From positions 1 to 25,339 of the forward strand of contig CALCEA010000140.1 in NCBI GenBank assembly GCA_937900675.1: a stretch of 25,339 nucleotides of DNA. Direction: 5' to 3'. A model generated the notes under the pieces. The model was not told where the DNA came from. It ran no database searches and saw only the letters and a list, made by a program, of their open reading frames with translations. The translations under genes and the position numbers were made by a program. Numbering within the stretch: the stretch's first letter is position 1; each line of letters starts with the position of its first letter. The DNA comes from an uncultured Chitinophagaceae bacterium. Its GTDB lineage: Bacteria > Bacteroidota > Bacteroidia > Chitinophagales > Chitinophagaceae. This document shows positions 1-5,560 of this stretch, in pieces.

Positions 1-18
1 ATTTCTTACAAAATTAAG

Positions 19-26
19 TACTTTTG
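19..26 (+). promoter_or_regulatory. Bacteroidota-type -7 element upstream of the TolB-like gene
   Basis: TACTTTTG matches the Bacteroidota vegetative -7 consensus TAnnTTTG and ends 19 nt before the ATG at 46. The matching -33 region would fall at the window edge and cannot be judged. Confidence 0.55.
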
Positions 27-45
27 CACTCAATTTAAAAAGTAT

Positions 46-1113
46 ATGAATAAGTTAACCTTCTTTTTTGCAGCATTATTGAGCTTTGTATCTGCATTTG
101 GTCAACAAGACTCTGTTTTGTTTGCTGGTGAAAGACATTTTAAAAATGTAATACAATTAACCAATGGGGGTGATAATGCAGAAGCGTATTGGAGTTATGA
201 TAGTAAGCGAATTACTTTTCAAAGAACCAACCCTAAAGAAGGAGTGAACTGCGATCAAATTTTTATGGGAGCAGTACCTACGAATAATAATACCCCATTT
301 ACTTTTAAATCAATCAGTGGCGGAAAGGGAAGAACAACTTGTTCTTATTTTATGCCAGATGGTAAACACATTATATTTGCATCCACAATAGGTGGTGGAA
401 CAGATTGTCCTCCTGCAGTGGATAGAGCAAAGTATGGTAATAAATATATCTGGCCTTTGTATAATAGCTATGATATATATATGGCAGACACAAGTGGTAA
501 AGTGATTAAGCAATTAACGCATGCAAAAGGGTATGACGCTGAAGCAACACTTTCTTATGATGGAAAGAAAATGATTTATTGTAGTGATAAAGACGGGGAC
601 TTAGAATTATATGTGATGGATTTAGCTACTGGTAAAGAAAAAAGAATCACTCATACATTAGGATATGATGGAGGTGCATGGTTTAGTCCAGATGGTAAAA
701 AAATTGTTTGGAGAGCAAGCAGACCTAGTACTCCAGAGGAAATTACAGAGTACAAAACATTATTAGCAGAAGGTATGGTAGCTCCAACTAAGATGGAAGT
801 ATGGGTTGCGAATGCTGATGGTTCTAATGCAAAACAAATTACGCATTTAGGACAAGCTAACTGGGCGCCTAATTTTACACCAGATGGTAAGCATATTATT
901 TTCTGTAGTAACCATGAATACAAAAGAGGTTTTCCTTTTAATATGTACTTAATGGATTTAGAAGGAAATAATATTGAGAAAATTAGTAGAGATAAAGGTT
1001 TTGATGCATTCCCTATGTTTAGCTTTGATGGCAAGAAAATCATTTTTGCCTCCAACAGAAATAATGGTGGTACAAGAGATACTAATTTATTTGTAGCAGA
1101 TTGGGTAGAATAG
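46..1113 (+). CDS. Secreted TolB-like PD40 beta-propeller protein
   Basis: A 355-residue protein with an N-terminal signal peptide (hydrophobic residues 5-18, likely cleavage near FG-QQ at 19-21), so it is exported to the periplasm or surface. The body carries about six repeats of the PD40/WD40-like motif, recognisable as YSYDSKR-, MPDGKHIIFAS, SYDGKKMIYCS, SPDGKKIVW, TPDGKHIIFCS and SFDGKKIIFAS, each at the start of a propeller blade. This is the fold of the TolB C-terminal propeller. There is no obvious TolB N-terminal domain and no peptidase domain, so it is better called TolB-like than TolB. Its job is unknown; such propellers usually bind protein or peptide partners. The next gene starts 28 nt downstream on the same strand, so the two are probably co-transcribed. 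The ATG at 46 is chosen because the signal peptide begins there. Confidence 0.85.
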   Translation: MNKLTFFFAALLSFVSAFGQQDSVLFAGERHFKNVIQLTNGGDNAEAYWSYDSKRITFQRTNPKEGVNCDQIFMGAVPTNNNTPFTFKSISGGKGRTTCSYFMPDGKHIIFASTIGGGTDCPPAVDRAKYGNKYIWPLYNSYDIYMADTSGKVIKQLTHAKGYDAEATLSYDGKKMIYCSDKDGDLELYVMDLATGKEKRITHTLGYDGGAWFSPDGKKIVWRASRPSTPEEITEYKTLLAEGMVAPTKMEVWVANADGSNAKQITHLGQANWAPNFTPDGKHIIFCSNHEYKRGFPFNMYLMDLEGNNIEKISRDKGFDAFPMFSFDGKKIIFASNRNNGGTRDTNLFVADWVE

Positions 1114-1141
1114 TTTATTTTAGAATTACAAAACAAAACAT

Positions 1142-1582
1142 ATGAATACAGGTTTATTGCATTTACATAATGCGTTGAGATGGGTGATTTTAATTTCATT
1201 ATTGCTGAGCATCTATCAATTATATTTCAAAAAAGATGCTTTAAAGACCAGCAAGATTTTATTAATTTCTTCTCATAGCACTTTATTATTAGGTTTATAT
1301 CAGTACTTTTTTGGGGCAGTGGGTTTTAAAATGATCCAAGCTGCAGGCATGGGAGTGGCTATGAAAGACGCAACTACTCGTTTTTGGGCAGTGGAGCATA
1401 TCAGTTCTATGTTAATTGCTATTGTTTTAATTACCATTGGCCATATTAGCTATAAAAAGACCCAAAATGCATCAAAAACAACTGTTTTTTATGTCATTGC
1501 ACTTTTATTGATTGTTTTGGCAATGCCTTGGCCTTTTAGAGAGGGTATTGGTAGACCTTGGTTCCCAGGAATGGGCATGTAG
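1142..1582 (+). CDS. Small four-helix membrane protein, possibly cytochrome b-like
   Basis: A 146-residue protein with four predicted transmembrane helices, roughly residues 14-30, 38-62, 84-104 and 113-131. Histidines sit in or next to three helices: H7 and H9 just before helix 1, H45 in helix 2, H86 and H101 around helix 3. The short loop between helices 2 and 3 holds a Gly/Met-rich stretch, and the C-terminus ends in a Pro/Gly/Met-rich tail. Small membrane proteins starting MxTGLLHLHxxLRW are common in Bacteroidota and are sometimes annotated as cytochrome b. The histidines make heme binding possible, but no heme motif is certain and I cannot assign a function. It lies 28 nt behind the TolB-like gene and is followed by a strong terminator. 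Confidence 0.75.
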   Translation: MNTGLLHLHNALRWVILISLLLSIYQLYFKKDALKTSKILLISSHSTLLLGLYQYFFGAVGFKMIQAAGMGVAMKDATTRFWAVEHISSMLIAIVLITIGHISYKKTQNASKTTVFYVIALLLIVLAMPWPFREGIGRPWFPGMGM

Positions 1583-1622
1583 AAATTAAGTCATTGATTT
1601 ACAGAATATTGTGAATTATTTA

Positions 1623-1650
1623 AAAAGGAGAAGCAGCGCTTCTCCTTTTA
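1623..1650 (+). terminator. Rho-independent terminator after the membrane protein gene
   Basis: Perfect 12-bp inverted repeat, AAAAGGAGAAGC at 1623-1634 and GCTTCTCCTTTT at 1638-1649, with a 3-nt loop. It is followed by a T-rich stretch (TTTTATTTTG). The A and T ends make it partly symmetrical, but the only gene ending nearby is on the plus strand. It separates the first two genes from the infA operon. Confidence 0.85.
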
Positions 1651-1706
1651 TTTTGTGCTTTTTAGAAGAATTAACCGGTATTTTTTCTTAATTCCATTCA
1701 TTTCCA

Positions 1707-1714
1707 TATCTTTG
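1707..1714 (+). promoter_or_regulatory. -7 element of the infA/ribosomal operon promoter
   Basis: TATCTTTG matches TAnnTTTG exactly and ends 16 nt before the infA ATG, giving a leader of roughly 10-12 nt. No clear TTG is seen about 20 nt upstream. Its position right after a terminator supports an independent promoter for the operon. Confidence 0.65.
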
Positions 1715-1730
1715 CAACCCCAAAATAAGT

Positions 1731-1949
1731 ATGTCAAAACAACCGCTGATTAAACAAGATGGAGTAATTATTGAAGCACTGAGCAATGCTATGTTCAGAG
1801 TTAAGCTTGAAAATGGTCACGAAATCTTAGCAACAATTTCTGGAAAAATGCGCATGCACTATATCAGAATTTTGCCTGGAGATAAAGTGGGAGTAGAGAT
1901 GAGTCCATATGACTTAACAAGGGGTAGAATTATTTTTAGACATAAATAA
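1731..1949 (+). CDS. infA: Translation initiation factor IF-1
   Basis: A 72-residue protein, the standard IF-1 length. It forms a single S1-like OB-fold domain with the family's characteristic core: EALSNAMFRVKLENGH, then ISGKMRMHYIRILPGDKV and SPYDLTRGRI near the end. IF-1 binds the A site of the 30S subunit and helps IF-2 and IF-3 during initiation. It opens the operon that continues with rpmJ, rpsM, rpsK, rpsD, rpoA and rplQ. In many Bacteroidota it sits directly behind secY and map; here a terminator and two unrelated genes lie upstream, so it must rely on the promoter at 1707. Confidence 0.97.
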   Translation: MSKQPLIKQDGVIIEALSNAMFRVKLENGHEILATISGKMRMHYIRILPGDKVGVEMSPYDLTRGRIIFRHK

Positions 1950-2000
1950 TTCTCAAAAAAATTAAAAGAATAAGTAGAATAATATTTTAAAAACAAAAAG

Positions 2001-2117
2001 ATGAAAGTTAGAGCATCTATCAAAAAACGTAGTGCCGATTGTAAGATCGTGAAGCGTAAAGGTAAATTATACGTAATCAACAAAAAGAATCCTCGCTTTA
2101 AGCAAAGACAAGGATAG
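2001..2117 (+). CDS. rpmJ: 50S ribosomal protein L36, zinc-free form
   Basis: A 38-residue protein starting MKVRASIKKRSADCKIVKRK and ending NPRFKQRQG, exactly the L36 length and frame. L36 is a small basic protein of the 50S subunit. Zinc-binding L36 has three Cys and one His; here only Cys14 remains. The other three positions are Ser11, Asn27 and Phe33, so this is the metal-free form, which is usual in Bacteroidota. It lies 51 nt after infA and 35 nt before rpsM in the same operon. It is easily missed because of its size. Confidence 0.96.
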   Translation: MKVRASIKKRSADCKIVKRKGKLYVINKKNPRFKQRQG

Positions 2118-2152
2118 TAACCATTTAAGTAAATAAAAACAAGTTTTAAAAT

Positions 2153-2533
2153 ATGGCTCGTATTGCCGGTATAGACTTACCAAAAAACAAAAGAGGAGAA
2201 ATTGGATTACAATACATTTTCGGTATTGGTCATTCAACTGCTCGTTACATCTTAGATAAAGCAAACATCAGTTACGATAAAAAAGTAAATGAGTGGAATG
2301 ACGAAGAGCAAACTGCTATTCGTAATATCATCAACGCTGAGTTTAAAGTAGAAGGTGCTTTGAGAAGTGAAGTTTCAATGAGTATCAAGCGTTTATTAGA
2401 TATCGCTTGTTACCGTGGTCTTCGTCACAGAAAAGGTTTACCTGTTCGTGGTCAAAGAACTAAGACTAACTCTCGTACTCGTAAGGGTAAGCGTAAGACA
2501 GTTGCTGGTAAGAAGAAAGTAGCTAAAAAATAA
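2153..2533 (+). CDS. rpsM: 30S ribosomal protein S13
   Basis: A 126-residue protein starting MARIAGIDLPKNKRGEIGL, with the helix-hairpin region IFGIGHSTARYIL and the conserved C-terminal motif YRGLRHRKGLPVRGQRTKTN. It ends in the usual Lys/Arg-rich tail that reaches into the decoding region. S13 is in the 30S head and contacts tRNA and the bridges to the 50S subunit. The start follows an A-rich leader without a Shine-Dalgarno sequence. Third gene of the operon; the spacer after it is 172 nt long and structured. Confidence 0.97.
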   Translation: MARIAGIDLPKNKRGEIGLQYIFGIGHSTARYILDKANISYDKKVNEWNDEEQTAIRNIINAEFKVEGALRSEVSMSIKRLLDIACYRGLRHRKGLPVRGQRTKTNSRTRKGKRKTVAGKKKVAKK

Positions 2534-2539
2534 TAACCT

Positions 2540-2569
2540 AGGGTAATGTTGGGAAACCAATATTACCCT
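2540..2569 (+). other. GNRA-capped hairpin just after the rpsM stop
   Basis: GGGTAATGTTGG at 2541-2552 pairs with CCAATATTACCC at 2557-2568. That is 12 bp including one G-U, with a further A-T closing pair, around a GAAA loop, which is a stable GNRA tetraloop. Only three Ts follow, so it looks like a weak terminator, attenuator or RNA processing/stability element inside the operon. Confidence 0.6.
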
Positions 2570-2599
2570 TTGCTATAAAAATCCCTATCAGAATTGGAT

Positions 2600-2615
2600 C
2601 CTGTTAACCAACAGG
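2600..2615 (+). other. Second hairpin of the rpsM-rpsK spacer
   Basis: CCTGTT at 2600-2605 pairs with AACAGG at 2610-2615 around an AACC loop. A short stem, notable mainly because it is the middle of three consecutive hairpins. Confidence 0.4.
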
Positions 2616-2631
2616 GGAGATTTGATACGGT

Positions 2632-2647
2632 TTCCGCCTCGGCGGAA
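2632..2647 (+). other. GC-rich third hairpin of the rpsM-rpsK spacer
   Basis: TTCCGC at 2632-2637 pairs with GCGGAA at 2642-2647 around CTCG. The C-G pair next to the loop could extend the stem to 7 bp with a tight loop. It is one of the few GC-rich stretches in this AT-rich spacer and lies 58 nt before the rpsK ATG. With the two preceding stems it may form a leader for rpsK. Confidence 0.5.
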
Positions 2648-2705
2648 TTTTCTATTAAATAACCCGCTCTGTTTTTTATCAAAAATAGGGCACACCTCAA
2701 GTAAA

Positions 2706-3116
2706 ATGGCTAAACCACAAAAAGCACAAAACAGTGCAAAAGCAGCTGCAAAAAAGAGAGTCGTTAAAGTCGACGCAGCAGGCGAAGTGCGTATCAACGC
2801 AAGTTTCAACAATTTAATCATCGCATTCACTAACAAAGCTGGTCAAGTAATTAGCTGGAGCAGTGCTGGTAAAATGGGCTTCAGAGGTTCTAAGAAGAAC
2901 ACTCCATATGCAGCTCAAATGGCAGCAGCTGACGCAGCAAAAGTTGCATTAGACGCTGGTGTGAAAAGAGTAGATGTATTTGTTAAAGGTCCAGGTTCTG
3001 GTCGTGAAGGAGCTATTCGTTCAATTTCACAATCAGGTATCGAAGTAACTTCTATCCGTGACGTGACTCCAATGCCACATAACGGTTGTCGTCCTCCAAA
3101 ACAAAGAAGAGTATAA
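2706..3116 (+). CDS. rpsK: 30S ribosomal protein S11
   Basis: A 136-residue protein. After an Ala/Lys-rich start (MAKPQKAQNSAKAAAKKRVV) it shows S11 hallmarks: ASFNNLIIAFTNKAGQVISWSSAGKMGFRGSKKNTPYAAQ in overlapping blocks, then VFVKGPGSGREGAIRS and the C-terminal DVTPMPHNGCRPPKQRRV. S11 forms the 30S platform and binds 16S rRNA near the E site. The ATG at 2706 is preferred over an in-frame TTG at 2622, because the 28 extra residues would be encoded by the hairpin-rich spacer and do not resemble S11. The Lys/Ala-rich N-terminus makes it slightly longer than the usual 125-130 residues. Confidence 0.96.
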   Translation: MAKPQKAQNSAKAAAKKRVVKVDAAGEVRINASFNNLIIAFTNKAGQVISWSSAGKMGFRGSKKNTPYAAQMAAADAAKVALDAGVKRVDVFVKGPGSGREGAIRSISQSGIEVTSIRDVTPMPHNGCRPPKQRRV

Positions 3117-3143
3117 TCGATTATTTAAACATTTTAATAACAG

Positions 3144-3182
3144 GGTGTTTCATTCATTTTAGATTTTTACTGATGAAACATC
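3144..3182 (+). other. Long-loop hairpin before rpsD
   Basis: TGTTTCAT at 3146-3153 pairs with ATGAAACA at 3173-3180, with a G-U and a G-C pair below it and a loop of 19 nt. It fills most of the rpsK-rpsD spacer and ends 28 nt before the rpsD start. Because S4 is an autoregulator in many bacteria, this is a candidate S4 target, but that is inference. Confidence 0.45.
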
Positions 3183-3210
3183 GACACTAAAAAATCACAA
3201 AACAAGTATT

Positions 3211-3816
3211 ATGGCACGTTACACAGGTCCCAAAACAAAAATTTCCCGCATTTTCGGCGAACCTATTTTAGGAAACGCTAAATGGTTGGGTAAAAACAGC
3301 AACCCTCCAGGTCAACACGGTGCGCAAAGAAAGCGTAAGCAATTAGGAGAGTATGCATTGCAATTAAGAGAAAAGCAAAAAGCAAAATACACATATGGTG
3401 TATTAGAGCGTCAATTCCGTAAGACATTTGAAGAAGCATCTCGTTTAAAAGGTGTTAAAGGTGAAAACTTGATCAAATTGTTGGAAGCTCGTTTAGACAA
3501 TACCATTTTCAGAATGGGTTTAGCAGCTAGCCGTCCAGAAGCGCGTCAGTTGGTAGCTCATAAGCATATCGCAGTAAACGGTGAAGTTACTAATGTACCT
3601 TCTTACACATGTAGACCAGGTGATGTTATCACTTACCGTCCTAAGAGTGCACACAATACTTCTATCGTTAGCAAACAAAGACCTTCAAGCACTAAGTTTA
3701 GCTGGGTAGATTGGAATCCAAACACGAACACTGGTACATTCATCGCAATGCCAGAGCGTGAAGCAGTTCCAGAGAATATCAAAGAACAATTAATCGTTGA
3801 ATTGTATTCTAAATAG
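3211..3816 (+). CDS. rpsD: 30S ribosomal protein S4
   Basis: A 201-residue protein starting MARYTGPKTKISRIFGEP. It contains NPPGQHGAQRKRKQLGEYALQLREKQKAKYTYG in its N-terminal half and an S4 RNA-binding domain at about 90-150 (LEARLDNTIFRMGLAASRPEARQLVAHKHIAVNG). The first 45 residues contain no cysteine, so it is the zinc-free form of S4. S4 is a primary 16S rRNA binder that starts 30S assembly, and in other phyla it also represses its own operon and affects antitermination. It lies between rpsK and rpoA as expected. Confidence 0.97.
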   Translation: MARYTGPKTKISRIFGEPILGNAKWLGKNSNPPGQHGAQRKRKQLGEYALQLREKQKAKYTYGVLERQFRKTFEEASRLKGVKGENLIKLLEARLDNTIFRMGLAASRPEARQLVAHKHIAVNGEVTNVPSYTCRPGDVITYRPKSAHNTSIVSKQRPSSTKFSWVDWNPNTNTGTFIAMPEREAVPENIKEQLIVELYSK

Positions 3817-3833
3817 TAGCACTTAACAACATT

Positions 3834-3849
3834 TCTTTCTTCGGAAAGA
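3834..3849 (+). other. UUCG-capped hairpin between rpsD and rpoA
   Basis: TCTTTC at 3834-3839 pairs with GAAAGA at 3844-3849 around TTCG. This makes a C(UUCG)G tetraloop, one of the most stable RNA loops. It is only 22 nt upstream of the rpoA ATG. No T-run follows, so it is not a terminator; an A-rich stretch that may serve translation start comes next. Confidence 0.55.
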
Positions 3850-3871
3850 TTCAAATAAAAAAAAGTTTACC

Positions 3872-4876
3872 ATGGCAATATTAAGTTTTCAAAAACCAGA
3901 TAAAATTGTTTTACAAAAAGCAAACGACTTTGAAGGACAATTCGAATTTCGTCCATTGGAGCCAGGATTTGGTTTAACATTAGGGAACGCTTTGAGAAGA
4001 GTGTTATTAAGCTCTTTAGAAGGTTTTGCAATTGTAGGTATCAAGATTGAAGGTGTAGACCATGAGTTTGCAACTATCAAAGGAATTACAGAAGATGTAA
4101 CTGAGATGATCTTAAACTTAAAGCAAGTTCGTTTTAAGCGTAAGGGAGATCAAGATGTTAGCTCTGAAAAATTAACTTTATCTATCAAAGGTGGTAATGA
4201 GTTTAATGCTGGTCATATTGGCGATGCATCTGCTCAGTTTCAAGTAATGAATCCTGAATTAGTGATTTGTACAATGGACCCTTCTGCGAAATTAGATATC
4301 GAATTAACTATTAACAAAGGCCGTGGTTATGTACCAGCTGAAGAGAATAAGTTAAAAGAAATGCCATTTGGTTATATCGCTATAGATTCTATTCATACTC
4401 CAATCAAAAATGTGAAGTATTTAATGGAAAACTATCGTGTAGAGCAAAGAACAGACTACGAAAAATTAATCTTAGAAGTAGCTACTGATGGCACTATTCA
4501 TCCTGAAGATGCTGTAAAGCAAGCTTCTAGAATCTTGATCCAACACTTAATGATTATCACTGATGAGAATATCACTTTTGATAACAAAGAAGACAAGAAA
4601 GAAGATGTAGTAGATGAGCAAGTATTACAATTAAGAAAAGTATTAAAAACTCCATTAGAAGATTTAGATCTTTCAGTGCGTGCATTTAACTGTTTGAAAG
4701 CTGCTAAGATTAACAGCTTGAGCGAATTAGTTCAATACGAGCAAGAAGATTTAATGAAGTTCAGAAACTTCGGTCAAAAGTCTTTATCTGAAATCGAGCA
4801 AGTATTGATCGAAAGAGGATTGAGCTTTGGAATGGATTTAGGTAAATTAGGATTAGACAAATTAGATTTACAATAA
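3872..4876 (+). CDS. rpoA: DNA-directed RNA polymerase alpha subunit
   Basis: A 334-residue protein with the normal two-domain layout. The N-terminal dimerisation domain (about 1-230) has the signature EPGFGLTLGNALRRVLLSSLEGFAI. After an acidic linker (about 235-250) comes the C-terminal DNA- and activator-binding domain (about 255-325) with LDLSVRAFNCLKAAKINSL and FRNFGQKSLSEIEQVL. Alpha nucleates assembly of the core polymerase and contacts UP elements and regulators. The stop codon TAA lies in the centre of a perfect 21-nt palindrome described separately. Length and domain spacing are ordinary. Confidence 0.98.
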   Translation: MAILSFQKPDKIVLQKANDFEGQFEFRPLEPGFGLTLGNALRRVLLSSLEGFAIVGIKIEGVDHEFATIKGITEDVTEMILNLKQVRFKRKGDQDVSSEKLTLSIKGGNEFNAGHIGDASAQFQVMNPELVICTMDPSAKLDIELTINKGRGYVPAEENKLKEMPFGYIAIDSIHTPIKNVKYLMENYRVEQRTDYEKLILEVATDGTIHPEDAVKQASRILIQHLMIITDENITFDNKEDKKEDVVDEQVLQLRKVLKTPLEDLDLSVRAFNCLKAAKINSLSELVQYEQEDLMKFRNFGQKSLSEIEQVLIERGLSFGMDLGKLGLDKLDLQ

Positions 4877-4885
4877 TTGTAAATC
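4865..4885 (+). other. Perfect palindrome centred on the rpoA stop codon
   Basis: GATTTACAAT at 4865-4874 and ATTGTAAATC at 4876-4885 are perfect reverse complements around a single A at 4875. As RNA this folds as an 8-bp stem with a 5-nt loop that contains most of the UAA stop. No T-run follows. It could be a processing or stability element, or a DNA-binding palindrome. Confidence 0.55.
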
Positions 4886-4898
4886 ATTATTGATAACC

Positions 4899-4940
4899 GA
4901 GCGAAAGCTCAAACCTTACAATTCCTGACACGGTGTAAGG
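4899..4940 (+). other. GNRA hairpin plus CCTTACA/TGTAAGG stem before rplQ
   Basis: GAGC (4899-4902) and GCTC (4907-4910) close a GAAA tetraloop. Directly after it, CCTTACA at 4914-4920 pairs with TGTAAGG at 4934-4940 around a 13-nt loop. Together with the palindrome over the rpoA stop, three stems occupy most of the 80-nt spacer. The last stem ends 16 nt before the rplQ ATG, so it could affect rplQ translation. Confidence 0.5.
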
Positions 4941-4956
4941 ATAAAATTTAAAAGTC

Positions 4957-5475
4957 ATGCGTCACGGAGACAAACAAAACAACTTAGGCCGTAAGAAGGC
5001 ACACAGAGAAGCATTATTGATGAACTTAGCTTGTCAATTAATCATGCACAAGCGTATCGTTACAACTTTAGCAAAAGCTAAAGCCTTAAGAACTTATTTT
5101 GAGCCATTGGCTACAAAAACTAAGAAGACAGGTAGTAAAGATATCATCAGCCATAACCACAGAATTGTGTTTAGCTATTTGAACGATAAATCTGCTGTAA
5201 AAGAATTATTTACAGTAGTTGCTCCAAAAATTGCTACTCGTCCAGGTGGATACACTCGTATCATCAAATTAGGTATTCGTCCAGGTGACAATGCTGAAAA
5301 AGCGATGATTGAATTAGTAGACTTCAACGAAATCTATGGTAACTCAGTAAATGCTGCTGCAGAACCAGCTAAGAAAACTCGTAGAAGTAAAGCACCAGCT
5401 GCTCCTAAGAAAGCTGCAGAAACTCCAGCTACAGAGGAAGCAACTGATTCTACACCAGAAGCAGCGGCTGAATAA
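4957..5475 (+). CDS. rplQ: 50S ribosomal protein L17 with C-terminal tail
   Basis: A 172-residue protein. Residues 1-125 are canonical L17: MRHGDKQNNLGRKKAHREALL, NLACQLIMHKRIVTTLAKAKALR and the end block RPGGYTRIIKLGIRPGDNAEKAMIELV. L17 lies near the peptide exit tunnel of the 50S subunit. About 45 extra residues follow, first Lys/Arg/Pro/Ala-rich and then Ala/Glu/Thr-rich. Bacteroidota L17 proteins commonly carry such a low-complexity tail; its role is not established. Last gene of the ribosomal operon, followed within 22 nt by a strong terminator. Confidence 0.97.
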   Translation: MRHGDKQNNLGRKKAHREALLMNLACQLIMHKRIVTTLAKAKALRTYFEPLATKTKKTGSKDIISHNHRIVFSYLNDKSAVKELFTVVAPKIATRPGGYTRIIKLGIRPGDNAEKAMIELVDFNEIYGNSVNAAAEPAKKTRRSKAPAAPKKAAETPATEEATDSTPEAAAE

Positions 5476-5497
5476 TGACAAATGTGCATTAAGATAT

Positions 5498-5527
5498 AAG
5501 GCAAGACTTTGGTCTTGCCTTTTTTTT
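5498..5527 (+). terminator. Rho-independent terminator of the ribosomal operon
   Basis: AAGGCAAGAC at 5498-5507 pairs perfectly with GTCTTGCCTT at 5512-5521 around a TTTG loop, followed by a run of Ts to 5527. The TTTG of the loop (5508-5511) lies 19 nt before the -7 box of carA and could double as its -33 element. Confidence 0.9.
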
Positions 5528-5538
5528 GACTAATTTTG
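5508..5538 (+). promoter_or_regulatory. carA promoter overlapping the terminator
   Basis: The -7 element TAATTTTG at 5531-5538 matches TAnnTTTG. A TTTG at 5508-5511, in the terminator loop, is spaced 19 nt upstream, within the range accepted for the Bacteroidota -33/-7 pair. Transcription would start about 18 nt before the carA ATG. Confidence 0.65.
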
Positions 5539-5560
5539 ACCAACTAATACACCCTATACG

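Noticed and set aside
651..1199. 182-codon open frame on the minus strand
   Set aside because: It is antisense to the TolB-like gene and runs into the next gene. Its protein has no family features, while the plus strand encodes clear PD40 repeats.
2563..2574. Possible internal promoter for rpsK (TACCCTTTG)
   Set aside because: It has three bases instead of two between TA and TTTG, and lies within and just after the arm of a hairpin. It does not meet the consensus.
2622..2705. In-frame TTG extension giving S11 28 extra N-terminal residues
   Set aside because: The extension lies over the hairpin-rich spacer, has no ribosomal-protein character and would make S11 much too long. The ATG at 2706 gives a normal protein.
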